This document shows, piece after piece, positions 25,990-35,119 of a stretch of 64,000 bases of DNA. The DNA is from Simplicispira sp. 125 (lineage in GTDB: Bacteria > Pseudomonadota > Gammaproteobacteria > Burkholderiales > Burkholderiaceae_C). A program made the translations under genes and the position numbers. Each line of letters starts with the position of its first letter. Position 1 is the stretch's first letter. The stretch lies in the NCBI RefSeq assembly GCF_003096555.1, contig NZ_QEKM01000001.1, positions 2,480,001 to 2,544,000 of the forward strand, in the 5' to 3' direction. Under the pieces are notes generated by a model, which did no database searches, was not told the origin of the DNA, and was given only the letters and a program-made list of their open reading frames with translations.

Positions 25990-27371
25990 GCGGTCTCTCC
26001 CACAGGGTCGGAAGGTGCCGACACATCGGGCCCGGCAACCTGGTTGCGCCCCGCAGCCTTGGCGCGGTACAGCGCCTGATCCGCCTCTTCGAACAAGGCC
26101 TCGAAGTCACGGTCCGCGCCGGGTTCCAGTACAGCCAACCCGAAACTGATCGTCACCACCTGGGCTGCCTGCGAATGCAGGTGTTCGATGGCGCACGCCG
26201 CTACGGCGGCGCGCATGCGCTCGGCCATCTTGAAGGCTGCAGAGCCGCTCGTCGCGGGCAGCAGCGCAGCAAACTCTTCGCCGCCAATGCGCGCCACCAA
26301 ATCACCCGCTCTGCCCAGCTGCGCTTGTAAAGCATGGGCCACGGCAACGAGGCACAGGTCGCCCATGGCGTGGCCATAGTGGTCGTTGTAGTCCTTGAAA
26401 TCATCGATATCGCAGATGAGCAGGGCCAGGCTTTGTTGCTCCCGCCGAGCGCGGCGCATTTCGATGATTCGGGCTTCGTCGAAATGCCGCCGGTTGGGCA
26501 GGCCCGTCATCGGGTCGGTGCGCGCCAGGCTTTGCAACTGGCCATTGGCCGCCTGCAACTCGGCGGTGCGCTCATCGACCAAGTGGGCCAATCGATCCCG
26601 GTGCTCGGCCAGTTCCTGCTCATAGCGCTGTTGGCGCTCCAGGTGGTTTGCCAGACTGCCCTGCAACTGGTTGACACCCGAGACCAGTTGGGTCAATTCG
26701 TCCTGGTTCTGGCTGTTGCGCTGCAGGCTCAGGCGGGTACCCAGGTTACCGGGACGCACGCCCTCCAAATGCGATGCGATGCGCCGCACATGCACCGTAA
26801 CCATGCGATTGAACACCAGCATGATCAGGCCCGCCAGCATCAGGGATTGCAGCAACTGCGCCACCACGATGGTGAACAACTGGCTACGCAGACGCTGCCA
26901 TAAGACATGCTTGTCGCCGTACAAAACCAGTTCACCGACCTCTTCGCGGGCGCCGGGATAGGGAGAATAGGTCAGTCGCATGCTGCGCGTTGGCGCCCAG
27001 CCCAGGCCGGACCAGCTTTCGTGCGCGCTCTCGAAAATTTCAGGCGGACGATTCGCCAGAGTGACCTTCAACACGATTTTCCCCACTGCCGGAATGCCCT
27101 TGGCGCTTTGCACCTGTGCTTGCAGTGCCTCCCGGTCAAGTTCCCAGATGGCCTTGGACAGGGTGTCACCGTAAATCTGTTCGATCTGCGCCAGTTCGGC
27201 ATCCATCCGGCTCAGGCCTTCATTCCATGCCGACCAGGTCAGCGCCATGACCGATGCCAGGATGAACAAGGCACAAAACACCAGCGTGGCCCACACCAGC
27301 CGCCATCCCAGGGAGCGCTGGCGCACCGGTGCAGGGGGCGCGCCCGTCTCTGGCGGCGGGCTCACTGCCAC
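25986..27371 (-). CDS. membrane diguanylate cyclase with periplasmic sensor and HAMP
   Basis: Makes cyclic di-GMP from GTP. 461 residues: TM1 about 24-47, a periplasmic domain of about 120 residues, TM2 about 168-190, HAMP, a coiled coil (QQRYEQELAEHRDRLAHLV), then GGDEF. The active site is GGEEF at about 362-366; an RxxD inhibitory site (RAGD) stands exactly five residues before it, so product feedback is expected. There is no EAL domain. The gene overlaps both flanking binding-protein genes (10 and 4 bases), so the three proteins are made together. Confidence 0.92.
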   Translation of the reverse strand: MAVSPPPETGAPPAPVRQRSLGWRLVWATLVFCALFILASVMALTWSAWNEGLSRMDAELAQIEQIYGDTLSKAIWELDREALQAQVQSAKGIPAVGKIVLKVTLANRPPEIFESAHESWSGLGWAPTRSMRLTYSPYPGAREEVGELVLYGDKHVLWQRLRSQLFTIVVAQLLQSLMLAGLIMLVFNRMVTVHVRRIASHLEGVRPGNLGTRLSLQRNSQNQDELTQLVSGVNQLQGSLANHLERQQRYEQELAEHRDRLAHLVDERTAELQAANGQLQSLARTDPMTGLPNRRHFDEARIIEMRRARREQQSLALLICDIDDFKDYNDHYGHAMGDLCLVAVAHALQAQLGRAGDLVARIGGEEFAALLPATSGSAAFKMAERMRAAVAACAIEHLHSQAAQVVTISFGLAVLEPGADRDFEALFEEADQALYRAKAAGRNQVAGPDVSAPSDPVGETA

Positions 27372-28144
27372 TTGCGCTGCAGCCTGTCAAAGCTGCCATT
27401 GCGCTGGAGGGACTCCAGCGCCTTGCGAAAGCGCTCCACAGTGGCATCGGACGTCTGGGCACCGAACGCCATGTAGTAGCTCTGCGAGCTCAGCTCCGGA
27501 ATGGCCAAGGCCTTGTGCAGTGCTTTTTCCGGGTTCTGGCCCGCCTGGCGCACCAGGTGATAAGCGGTGAGCTGGTTCATGATCCACAAATCAATACGGC
27601 CCAGCCGCAGTTTTTCGTAGTTGAGTTCGTTCTTGGCGCTGGCTTGCAGGTTCTTGCCTTTGACAAATCCCTTGGACAGCAAGAACTGTTCGCCCACACT
27701 CTGGTTCACTGTGCCGATCTGCAAGCCCCTTGCTTTCTCCAACGACGAAAGGGAGAGCGCCTTGTCCGCCAAAGAAAACAGGTAGTACTCGGACGGTGCA
27801 ATCACGCCCACCCATTTGAAGCGCTTTTCACGCTCTGGCGTGCGCACCATGGAATAGATCAGCACGTCGGGGATGTTGCTGGCCGTTTCATAGGCGCGCG
27901 CCCAGGGCATCGACTGGAACTGCCCCTGCAAGCCCAATTCCTGAAGCACGGCCTCGACCACCTCAGTACCCAGGCCGGTGATCTTGCCGCCGTCGGTGTA
28001 GTTATAGGGCGGAAACTCTTCCGTGAGGATGCGCACCGGCCCGCCCGTCGCACCCGCCAAGCGCCAGCCGCCGCACAGCAAACCCATCAGGCATGCCAAC
28101 TCGCGCCTGCGAACACCGATATGTGTGTGCTGCTGTTCTGCCAT
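27362..28144 (-). CDS. orphan periplasmic substrate-binding protein (SBP_bac_3 fold), gene 1 of the cyclase operon
   Basis: A 260-residue protein related to the other binding protein of this operon: EEFPPYNYTDGGKITGLGTEVVEAVL, PWARAYETASN, FKWVGVI and RIDLWIMNQL are in equivalent places. The N-terminus has a hydrophobic segment (about 17-34) that can serve as an export signal. Sharing the fold but with different pocket residues, the two proteins may read two ligands or the same ligand at different concentrations. Its end overlaps the cyclase start by 10 bases. No ABC permease genes are present. Confidence 0.85.
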   Translation of the reverse strand: MAEQQHTHIGVRRRELACLMGLLCGGWRLAGATGGPVRILTEEFPPYNYTDGGKITGLGTEVVEAVLQELGLQGQFQSMPWARAYETASNIPDVLIYSMVRTPEREKRFKWVGVIAPSEYYLFSLADKALSLSSLEKARGLQIGTVNQSVGEQFLLSKGFVKGKNLQASAKNELNYEKLRLGRIDLWIMNQLTAYHLVRQAGQNPEKALHKALAIPELSSQSYYMAFGAQTSDATVERFRKALESLQRNGSFDRLQRKWQ

Positions 28145-28294
28145 GGTTTCTGGATGACTGGTACCTGCCGTGGAAGAAAACCAAAAGCCCTGCTGGCCCT
28201 GCTCATTTCAGTATCGGATGACCGGCCCACGCGGTCAATGGCTAAGACCCAGGACACCGGGGGCCGAGCCCGGTTGTGGCGCACTACGCACGGA

Positions 28295-29197
28295 TCATTT
28301 CAAAGAGCCAGGTCTATGGGAGTGCTTGAGCAGTTGCAGCACCAGTGGGTGCGCCACCTTGCGTTCGGTGCTGATGGCGTAATAGTGCTCTTCCACCCCG
28401 TCACAGGCGCCGACCAGCCGCACTTTGCAGCGCTGCAACAATTCATCCTGGGCCGCCACCGCACCAGGAAACACGCCCAGACCGGTGCCACCAAACGCCT
28501 CCAGCAGCGCGTTGTCCTCGAACTCACCCACCACCCGCGGGCGCAGGCCCTTCTGGGCCAGCCACTGATCAATAGGATTGCGCACGATGGAGTGCATCGT
28601 GGGCAACAGCACGGGCAGCGACTGCAGCGACTCTGGAAACCCCTCGACCGCCTGTGCCCACCACTGCGCCGCCGCATACCAGCCCATGGCCGAGCTGCCC
28701 AGCGGGTGGTTGTGCACCTTGAGCCGCGGATTGAAGGGCGCCGGGTGGTCGGACAACACCACATCCAGCTTGTGCACAGCCAGTTCGGCCAGCAGATCGG
28801 GCATTTCACCCTCCAGGCACACCAGTCGCAGCCCATCCACCTGGAGCACGGGCCGCAACAGGCGCTGCACCTCCAATTTGGGCAGGCCATCGGCAATGCC
28901 CACCACCAGCCGTACCGAGGGGCTCTGGGCGGCGGCGCGCACCAGTTCAGGCAGGGCCTCGCCCAACTGGAAGATCTGTTCGGCCTGCCGCAAGGCCACC
29001 ACCCCCGCCTCGGTCAGCGCCAGCCCGCGGCCCGCCGGGCGCAGCAGTTGGCAACCCAGGTCGCGCTCGAGTTCACGCACCTGGGTGCTCACGGTCTGGA
29101 CCGCCATATCCAGCCGCACAGCGGCCTGCGACATGCTGCCCGCCTTGGCCACCATCCAGAAATAGTAGAGATGGCGGTAATTGAAGTTTGCGCTCAT
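28295..29197 (-). CDS. LysR-family regulator (NhaR-like)
   Basis: A 300-residue transcription factor: N-terminal winged HTH with NYRHLYYFWMVAKAGSMSQAA (residues 6-26) and VQTVSTQVRELERDLG, followed by a LysR substrate-binding domain. The opening YRHLYYFW and the overall pattern resemble NhaR, which activates a Na+/H+ antiporter gene in E. coli. The divergent neighbour here is a Bax-inhibitor-like gene; antiporter genes lie 6 kb away. An inverted repeat lies just upstream of the start. Confidence 0.9.
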   Translation of the reverse strand: MSANFNYRHLYYFWMVAKAGSMSQAAVRLDMAVQTVSTQVRELERDLGCQLLRPAGRGLALTEAGVVALRQAEQIFQLGEALPELVRAAAQSPSVRLVVGIADGLPKLEVQRLLRPVLQVDGLRLVCLEGEMPDLLAELAVHKLDVVLSDHPAPFNPRLKVHNHPLGSSAMGWYAAAQWWAQAVEGFPESLQSLPVLLPTMHSIVRNPIDQWLAQKGLRPRVVGEFEDNALLEAFGGTGLGVFPGAVAAQDELLQRCKVRLVGACDGVEEHYYAISTERKVAHPLVLQLLKHSHRPGSLK

Positions 29198-29215
29198 ATT
29201 CCGATATTACAGAAG

Positions 29216-29230
29216 TGAATCTCATATTCA
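29216..29230. promoter_or_regulatory. inverted repeat TGAAT-N5-ATTCA, probable LysR-type operator
   Basis: TGAATCTCATATTCA, a perfect 5-base-arm dyad between the divergent LysR gene (start 29197) and the BI-1 gene (start 29294). LysR proteins typically bind such dyads near their own start and control the divergent gene. Confidence 0.45.
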
Positions 29231-29293
29231 ATCTGCTTTTTTAGAAATCACACATCCTCTATCCTCCGATTTCTTCTGACTTTGGAAATCCCC

Positions 29294-29971
29294 ATGAACC
29301 ATCCTGCCACCTACCAGGGAAGCACCACCCGTAGCTCTCTGGGCAGCACCCTGTCGACACACCGGGTGCTGCGCAATACCTATGCCCTGTTGTCCATGAC
29401 GCTGCTGTTCAGCGCCGCCGTCGCAGGCACAGCCGTCGCCCTGCGTTTGCCCGCACCGGGCTTGATTCTTACTTTGGCGGGCTATTTCGGCTTGCTGTTC
29501 CTGGTGCACAAGGTACAAAACAGCGGTTGGGCCTTGGGGGCCGTCTTTGCGCTTACCGGCTTCATGGGCTATACCCTGGGGCCGGTGCTCTCGGCACACT
29601 TGGCCTTGCCGGGCGGCGGACACACCATCGCCCTGGCGCTGGGCGCTACAGGCGCCACTTTCCTGGCCCTGTCAGGCTGGGTGCTGGCCACCCGGCGCGA
29701 CTTCAGCTTCATGGGTGGCTTTTTGTTCGCCGGCATGGTGATCGCCATCCTGGCCGGGCTGGCGGCCATGTTCTTCCAGATCCCGGCGCTGGGCCTGGCG
29801 GTATCGGCCATGGTGGCCTTGCTGTCGGCCGGGCTGATCCTGTTCGAGACCAGCCGCATCGTCAACGGCGGAGAATCCAATTACGTATTGGCTACCGTGG
29901 GTCTCTTCGTCTCGCTTTTCAACCTGTTCACCAGCCTGCTGAGCCTGTTCGGCTTCGGCAGCAACGACTAA
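29294..29971 (+). CDS. Bax inhibitor-1/YccA-family membrane protein
   Basis: A 225-residue integral membrane protein with seven predicted helices. The pattern TLSTHRVLRNTYALLSMTLLFSA at the N-terminus and the final ETSRIVNGGESNYVLATVGLFVSLFNLFTSLLSLFG are family hallmarks; the aspartate/glutamate pair of the BI-1 pH sensor is partly represented. In bacteria YccA modulates the FtsH protease. The ATG at 29294 follows a GGAAATCCCC leader; a TTG four codons upstream is less likely. Confidence 0.9.
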   Translation: MNHPATYQGSTTRSSLGSTLSTHRVLRNTYALLSMTLLFSAAVAGTAVALRLPAPGLILTLAGYFGLLFLVHKVQNSGWALGAVFALTGFMGYTLGPVLSAHLALPGGGHTIALALGATGATFLALSGWVLATRRDFSFMGGFLFAGMVIAILAGLAAMFFQIPALGLAVSAMVALLSAGLILFETSRIVNGGESNYVLATVGLFVSLFNLFTSLLSLFGFGSND

Positions 29972-29987
29972 TCCCCAAGGAACCTTT

Positions 29988-30437
29988 ATGACCCACACCT
30001 ACCGCACCACTACCGCTGTCATCGCACTGACCGTCGCCGCCCTGGCCGCCCCCACGCTGGCGCACGCCAAACGCATGGGTGGGAGTAAAGCACGCTCCAT
30101 TCCTCCGGCCAGCATCGGCAAGGCACCGTCCACCCCTGCGGCCCCGGTGGCGCCCAAGGCCCCTGCAGCCCCGGCCGCTGCGGCAGCACCGGCAGCGGCA
30201 GCGGCTCCTGCCGCACGCGGCCCGGGAATGATGGGCACCATGGGCGCAGCCGCTGTGGGCGCGGTGGCCGGCACCATGGCCGGCAATGCGCTGGCCAGTG
30301 GCAGCTCCGCCGAGAAGGATGCCAAGGCCGCCAAAGCCGCCGAAGCCCAGGCCGCCGAGAAAGAAGCCCAGGAGCTGCAACGCAAAGCCGATGAAGCCAA
30401 GGCCAAGGCCACTGCCGCGCGGGCCGCAGCCCAATAA
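29988..30437 (+). CDS. secreted Ala/Pro-rich protein with glycine-zipper segment
   Basis: 149 residues: signal peptide about 1-26 (cleavage AHA-KR), then a low-complexity Ala/Pro stretch (about 45-75), a Gly-Met-rich hydrophobic segment GMMGTMGAAAVGAVAGTMAG that may insert in a membrane, and a highly charged Ala-Lys-Glu coiled-coil tail. No family recognised. It is 16 bases after the BI-1 gene with AAGGAA before its ATG, so the two may share an mRNA. Confidence 0.7.
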   Translation: MTHTYRTTTAVIALTVAALAAPTLAHAKRMGGSKARSIPPASIGKAPSTPAAPVAPKAPAAPAAAAAPAAAAAPAARGPGMMGTMGAAAVGAVAGTMAGNALASGSSAEKDAKAAKAAEAQAAEKEAQELQRKADEAKAKATAARAAAQ

Positions 30438-30497
30438 GGTATGACCCGGGGTAGCATGTGCGGCAAGTTTTTACTCCGCACATCCCAGGAGCGCCCC

Positions 30498-32144
30498 GTG
30501 AACCTCCCATCGTTTTCCCCGCAGCCGCTGGTATCCGCACTGGCCTGCACCGCGCTGCTGTGCAGCGCAGGCGCCGTCGCAGCCCAAGAGAGCGCCTCGC
30601 GCATCGCCCGTGTCACGGTCTACCCTGGCAGCGCCACCGTAGAGCGTGTCGCCAAGGTGGCTGCGGGTGCACGCAGCCTGACCATGGCCTGCCTGCCCGC
30701 CACACTGGACCCGCAAAGCCTGCAGATCAGCGCCGAAGCGGGCGTGCGCGTGGGTGAGTTCAATGTGCTGACCGAAGACCGCGACGTCGCCTCGGCCTGC
30801 GCCAGCCCACTCGACGGTCGCATCCGCGAGCTTGAAGACCAGATCGCTGCCGTCAAGGCTGAATCGGGCGCGCTGCAACTGGTGGACAGCTACCTCAAAG
30901 GGGTTGCCGCTGGCAGCGCGGGCGAGGCCGCCGCGGGGGGCCGCGCCCTGCCCGCCACCCCGGCGCAGATCAGTGCCACCGCCGATGTTCTGCGCAAATC
31001 CGGCCAGGATGCGCTGGCCCGCGCCCACCAGCTCAAGCGCCGCCAGGAGGCGCTGGAACTGGCGCTCAAGCCCCTGGCGGCCGAGCGCGACCGCGTGGCC
31101 AGCCAGCGCACGCGTGTGGTATCGGTCACCGTCAACCTGGCCACCGAGCGCGACGCCGAACTGCGCCTGACCTACCAGGTGCGCGGCCCCGGCTGGCAAC
31201 CCAGCTACCGCGCCACGCTCGATGCCCCCAAGGCCAGCGTGAAGCTGGATCGCCTGGCGCTGGTGGCGCAAAACACCGGCGAGGACTGGAGCAATGTGCA
31301 GCTCACGCTCTCCACCGGCCAACCTAACCGCGCCACGCAGGGCCGCCTGCCCCACCCCTGGACCCTGGACGTGGCACCGCCGCCCCAGAGGGCAGCCCAG
31401 GCGATGGCCATGGCACCCGCCACACCGGCACCGATAATGCGCGAGCGCGGCAACGCAGTGCCCGACACCATGCCCAGCTTTGACGTCAGCACCCTCGACA
31501 AGGGTTTTGCCACCGAATTTGCGGTGCCGCAGCGCATCACCGTGCCCTCGAACGGACAGCGCGTCACGCTGGCGCTGGGCACGCAGCTGACCAGTGCCCA
31601 ACTGCTCACCCGCACCGCACCGGGCGTGGAAGAAGCCGCCTACCTGGTGGCCGAGATGGCGCCACCGCCAGGCGTCTGGCCGCCTGGCGCCGTGGGCCTG
31701 TACCGCGACGGCGCCTTTGTGGGCACCGGGCGCCTGGATTTCAGCGCCAGCGCCGCCCGCACGCCGGGCGCGCCGCCCACCATCAGCCTTTCGTTTGGCC
31801 GCGATGAACTGGTACTGGTGCGCACCGAGGTGCCCCAGGACATGACCAGCACCACCGGCCTGACCGGCTCGCGCACCGAGCGCCAGACACGCCGCAGCTA
31901 CCAGATAGAAAACCGCCACAAGAGCAGCATCGACCTGCAGGTGCTGCACGCCACACCGGTCTCGCGCAACGAAAAAATCGAGGTGGAATCGCGCTACCAG
32001 CCGCAGCCCACCAGCCTGGCCTGGAACCAGCAGCCAGGCACCATCGCCTGGCTGCAGCCCCTGGCGGCCGGGGCCACGGCGCAGTTCAGCGCCGAGCACA
32101 CCATCCGCTACCCCAAGGACATTGAACTGCTGGAACGCCCATGA
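30498..32144 (+). CDS. DUF4139/DUF4140 (mucoidy inhibitor A-like) exported protein
   Basis: A 548-residue secreted protein: signal peptide 1-29 (AVAAQ), an N-terminal DUF4140 domain with RVTVYPGSATVERVAKVAAGARSL-like strand, a coiled-coil middle (about 110-210), then DUF4139 with LRLTYQVRGPGWQPSYRATL, LALVAQNTGEDWSNVQLTLSTG and the C-terminal YQIENRHKSSIDLQVL and IAWLQPL segments. The family is called mucoidy inhibitor MuiA-like but its function is not known. Start: GTG at 30498 with AGGAG 7 bases upstream. It overlaps pgpA by ATGA. Confidence 0.85.
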   Translation: MNLPSFSPQPLVSALACTALLCSAGAVAAQESASRIARVTVYPGSATVERVAKVAAGARSLTMACLPATLDPQSLQISAEAGVRVGEFNVLTEDRDVASACASPLDGRIRELEDQIAAVKAESGALQLVDSYLKGVAAGSAGEAAAGGRALPATPAQISATADVLRKSGQDALARAHQLKRRQEALELALKPLAAERDRVASQRTRVVSVTVNLATERDAELRLTYQVRGPGWQPSYRATLDAPKASVKLDRLALVAQNTGEDWSNVQLTLSTGQPNRATQGRLPHPWTLDVAPPPQRAAQAMAMAPATPAPIMRERGNAVPDTMPSFDVSTLDKGFATEFAVPQRITVPSNGQRVTLALGTQLTSAQLLTRTAPGVEEAAYLVAEMAPPPGVWPPGAVGLYRDGAFVGTGRLDFSASAARTPGAPPTISLSFGRDELVLVRTEVPQDMTSTTGLTGSRTERQTRRSYQIENRHKSSIDLQVLHATPVSRNEKIEVESRYQPQPTSLAWNQQPGTIAWLQPLAAGATAQFSAEHTIRYPKDIELLERP

Positions 32145-32653
32145 GCAGCGCCCTCCCCCTGCGCCCCACGGTGCGCTTTTTGCTGGCCCACCCCGCGCAC
32201 TTCATTGCGCTGGGCTTTGGCTCGGGCCTGTCGCCCAAGGCGCCCGGGACGGTGGGCACCCTATGGGCCTGGCTGGCATTCCTGGTGCTGCAGCCGTGGT
32301 TTGCCACGCCACTGCAAATGGGCCTTTTGATCGCCGCCAGCACGCTGGGCGGCTGGTGGGCCTGCACTGTCACCGCGCGCCACATGGGCGTGTCCGATCC
32401 CGGCAGCATCGTCTGGGACGAGGTGGTGGCTTTCTGGCTGGTGCTGTGGCTGGCCATGCCCATGGGCTTGTGGGGCCAGCTGGTGGCATTTGCACTGTTC
32501 CGTTTCTTTGATGCCGCCAAGCCAGGGCCCGTGGGCTGGGCCGACAGTCTGTTCAAAGGCTTTGGCTGGCGCGGCGGCTGGGGCATTTTGTGGGATGACT
32601 TTGTCGCGGCTTTCTGCACCCTGCTGGTGATTGCACTGTGGAGGTTCTGGTGA
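32141..32653 (+). CDS. pgpA: phosphatidylglycerophosphatase A
   Basis: Dephosphorylates phosphatidylglycerol phosphate in membrane lipid synthesis. 170 residues with about four helices. Signature GFGSGLSPKAPGTVGTL (residues 24-41) and the catalytic acidic region IVWDEVVAFWLVLW, then FDAAKPGP and WDDFVAAF are the family motifs. It is translationally coupled on both sides (ATGA from the DUF4139 gene; four bases of overlap with pncC). The pgpA-cinA/pncC pairing is common in betaproteobacteria. Confidence 0.94.
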   Translation: MSSALPLRPTVRFLLAHPAHFIALGFGSGLSPKAPGTVGTLWAWLAFLVLQPWFATPLQMGLLIAASTLGGWWACTVTARHMGVSDPGSIVWDEVVAFWLVLWLAMPMGLWGQLVAFALFRFFDAAKPGPVGWADSLFKGFGWRGGWGILWDDFVAAFCTLLVIALWRFW

Positions 32654-33183
32654 ACCCACACCACCAATTACTATCAAAAGAAGAGCTACTAGCGCTTGAT
32701 GGTATTGCGCTAGAGGCCATTTTGACCAATATTTCTGATCTCCTGCTGGCCCAGAACCAGATGCTGGCCACGGCCGAAAGCTGCACGGGCGGCCTGATTG
32801 CTGGGGTCTGCACCGACCGGGCCGGCTCGAGCCAGTGGTTCGAGCGCGGCTTCGTCACTTATTCCAACGCCGCCAAGTCCGAGATGCTGGCCGTGCCCCG
32901 CACGCTCATCGACCAGCACGGCGCCGTGAGCGAGCCTGTGGCCCGCGCCATGGCCGAAGGGGCCCTGGCGCACTCTGCCGCCCAGGCCAGCGTAGCCGTG
33001 ACGGGCGTGGCCGGGCCCACAGGCGGCAGCGCTGACAAGCCCGTGGGTACGGTGTGGCTGGCGTGGTGTGTGCACGGGCGCACCTACAGCGAGCACCAGC
33101 ATTTCGCAGGCGACCGCGCCGCCGTACGCGCCGCCACCGTGCGGCATGCGCTGGTGCAGCTGGCGCACCTGCTGGGGCCCTAG
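32650..33183 (+). CDS. pncC: nicotinamide-nucleotide amidohydrolase (CinA C-terminal domain)
   Basis: Converts NMN to NaMN, in pyridine nucleotide salvage. 177 residues; single CinA C-terminal domain with AESCTGGLIAG (about residues 39-49), RGFVTYSNAAK, VSEPVARAMAEGAL, SVAVTGVAGPTGGSADKPVGTVWLAW. The start is a GTG at 32650 with GGAGG 5 bases before it, overlapping the pgpA stop. A dispersed repeat copy encodes residues about 7-29 (LLSKEELLALDGIALEAILT), replacing the usual N-terminal lead-in helix. Confidence 0.92.
   Translation: MNPHHQLLSKEELLALDGIALEAILTNISDLLLAQNQMLATAESCTGGLIAGVCTDRAGSSQWFERGFVTYSNAAKSEMLAVPRTLIDQHGAVSEPVARAMAEGALAHSAAQASVAVTGVAGPTGGSADKPVGTVWLAWCVHGRTYSEHQHFAGDRAAVRAATVRHALVQLAHLLGP
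32668..32735 (+). repeat. dispersed ~60-bp repeat, copy 4 (in frame at the start of pncC)
   Basis: AAGAGCTACTAGCGCTTGAT, then TATTGCGCTAGAGGCCATTT and TGACC: one of the best-conserved copies. TAGCGC and GCGCTA form a 6-base stem. The translated peptide is close in style to those of copies 2 and 3 because the reading direction and phase favour Leu/Ile/Ala codons. Confidence 0.88.
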
Positions 33184-33312
33184 AAGCCTGTCGGCCTTGG
33201 AAATCGTCGGCTGCACATCGGCCGCAGCGGTCCATTCTCGCTTTCGACGCTCCAAGCCCAACAGACTCCTAGCGACACGTAGCGAGCGGTTACGCACTGG
33301 GGGGCAACCCGC

Positions 33313-33340
33313 TTGCATTCAGCGCCACACTTGCTTTAAT
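33313..33340 (+). promoter_or_regulatory. sigma-70-like promoter of the dCache diguanylate cyclase gene
   Basis: -35 TTGCAT (33313-33318), 16-base spacer, -10 TTTAAT (33335-33340), 57 bases before the GTG start of the cyclase gene. Fair match only. Confidence 0.4.
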
Positions 33341-33396
33341 GGGCCTTCGCCCCCGCCCGGCACACCTTGCGGCACAGAACCGGTGCGGGAGACAGG

Positions 33397-35106
33397 GTGA
33401 TCACACAGCTGCACTGGATGCCACGCGCTCGTCTTTTTTTCTTCCGCAGCCTTCGGGGCCAGCTGGCCCTGTGGTTTGGCGGACTCTCCCTGCTCACGCT
33501 GCTCAGCGTTGGCCTGTATGTGGGTCGGCTGACCACACAGCAGGTGGCTGCCACGGCGGGCGCCTCCATTCACGCCACCGCACGCGCCGCCGCCGATCTG
33601 CTGGGGGCCAGCTTGCGCGAACACGAGCTCGACATCGTGCTGCTGAGCCTGGCCCCGCACTTCACCCGCGGCGAGCTGACCCAGCCTGCCGTGCTGCGTT
33701 CGCTGGAGCAACGGCGCCAACTGCGCGAGGAATATGCCTGGATGGGCGTGGTCAGCCCCCAAGGCACCGTGGTGCAGGCGGTGGACGGTATTCTGCAAGG
33801 CCAATCCGTTGCACAGCGGCCCTGGTTTATTGAAGGGAAAAAGCGGATCTATGCCGGTGATGTACACAAGGCCCTGCTGCTGGAAAAGCTGCTGCCGCAG
33901 CAAGCGTCTTCCGAACCGCTGCGCTTCATCGACATTGCCGCCCCTGTCCGCAACCTGGAAGGCACCCTGGTCGGCGTGGTGGGCGCCCACATCCACTGGC
34001 GCTGGGTCACGCAGACGGTGCAGGCCGCCTTCGACCAGCACGCCCGGGACCAGGGCACCGAGATTCTGATTGCCAACGCCGACGGCGAGGTGCTTTACCC
34101 GCAGTCGCTGGTCCACCACTCGCACCTGGCCCCCGTAGCGCCCCAGGGTACGGGCGCACGCTACGCTCGGCTGCGCTGGGACGATGGCCAGGAATACCTC
34201 ACCAGCCAGGTCACGGTTGACACCCGCACGCCCCACGGTCTGGGATGGCGCATCGTGGTGCGCCAGCCGCTGGAGCAGGCCCTGCAGCCGGCACACGCGC
34301 TGCGCAGCAGGCTGCTGGCGCTGGGCTTGCTGGCGGCCATGGTGTTCAGCCTGGTGGCGCTGTGGCTGGCCCGTTCGTTCAGCCGCCCCATTGAGCAGTT
34401 GGCGCGGGCCGCGGGTCAGATCGAGCGGGGCGACCGCCATGCCGACTTTCCGGTGGACCATCGCCTGGCCGAAGTCGAACAATTGGGCCAGTCCCTCCAG
34501 TCGATGACCACGGCGCTGCTGGCCCATGAACGCGAACTGGCCACCGTCAACCAGTCGCTGGAAACCCAGGTGCTGCAGCGCACCAAAGCGCTGGAAACCG
34601 CCAACCTCGAACTCAAACGGCTGGCCACCCGCGATCCGCTCACCGGCGTGCACAACCGGCGGCACTTCGATACCAAGCTTCTCGAATGCTTCCAGACCAG
34701 CCAGCGCACCGGCAGGGGGTTTGCCGTGCTGCTGCTCGACGCCGACCATTTCAAGCAGGTCAACGACACCCACGGCCACCCTGCAGGGGACGCCGTCTTG
34801 CAACAACTGGCGCACCTGCTGGATGAAAACACCCGTGCGGTCGATTTTGTAGCCCGCTATGGCGGCGAAGAATTCGCAGTGCTGCTGCCACACACCCCAG
34901 GGGGCGAGGGCAGCATGGCGGCGGCAGAAAAAATACGCGCGGCCATCGCCGCAGCCGACTTCCCGGAAATCGGCCACATGACGGTCAGCATCGGTGCCAG
35001 CGTATGGAACCCCACCGACACCCACGCCCATGCGATCGTCGAGCGCGCAGACAAGGCGCTTTACCAAGCCAAAGGTGCGGGGCGCAACCTAGCGATGGCA
35101 TCCTAA
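33397..35106 (+). CDS. dCache-HAMP diguanylate cyclase
   Basis: A 569-residue membrane cyclic di-GMP synthase. Order: TM1 about 20-40, a large double-Cache-like periplasmic domain (about 41-295) containing WMGVVSPQGTVVQAVDG, TM2 about 300-322, HAMP with RSFSRPIEQLARAAGQIE, a coiled coil, then GGDEF. Active site GGEEF is at about residue 489; RAVD five residues before it is the inhibitory RxxD site. Start: GTG at 33397 with GGGAG about 7 bases upstream; ATG at 33418 is an alternative. Monocistronic between convergent or distant neighbours. Confidence 0.9.
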   Translation: MITQLHWMPRARLFFFRSLRGQLALWFGGLSLLTLLSVGLYVGRLTTQQVAATAGASIHATARAAADLLGASLREHELDIVLLSLAPHFTRGELTQPAVLRSLEQRRQLREEYAWMGVVSPQGTVVQAVDGILQGQSVAQRPWFIEGKKRIYAGDVHKALLLEKLLPQQASSEPLRFIDIAAPVRNLEGTLVGVVGAHIHWRWVTQTVQAAFDQHARDQGTEILIANADGEVLYPQSLVHHSHLAPVAPQGTGARYARLRWDDGQEYLTSQVTVDTRTPHGLGWRIVVRQPLEQALQPAHALRSRLLALGLLAAMVFSLVALWLARSFSRPIEQLARAAGQIERGDRHADFPVDHRLAEVEQLGQSLQSMTTALLAHERELATVNQSLETQVLQRTKALETANLELKRLATRDPLTGVHNRRHFDTKLLECFQTSQRTGRGFAVLLLDADHFKQVNDTHGHPAGDAVLQQLAHLLDENTRAVDFVARYGGEEFAVLLPHTPGGEGSMAAAEKIRAAIAAADFPEIGHMTVSIGASVWNPTDTHAHAIVERADKALYQAKGAGRNLAMAS

Positions 35107-35119
35107 AGGCCAAGGCGCC

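Noticed and set aside
27329..29218. A 629-codon plus-strand open frame opposite the binding protein and LysR genes
   Set aside because: The opposite strand carries clear LysR and binding-protein motifs; this frame is a composition artefact.
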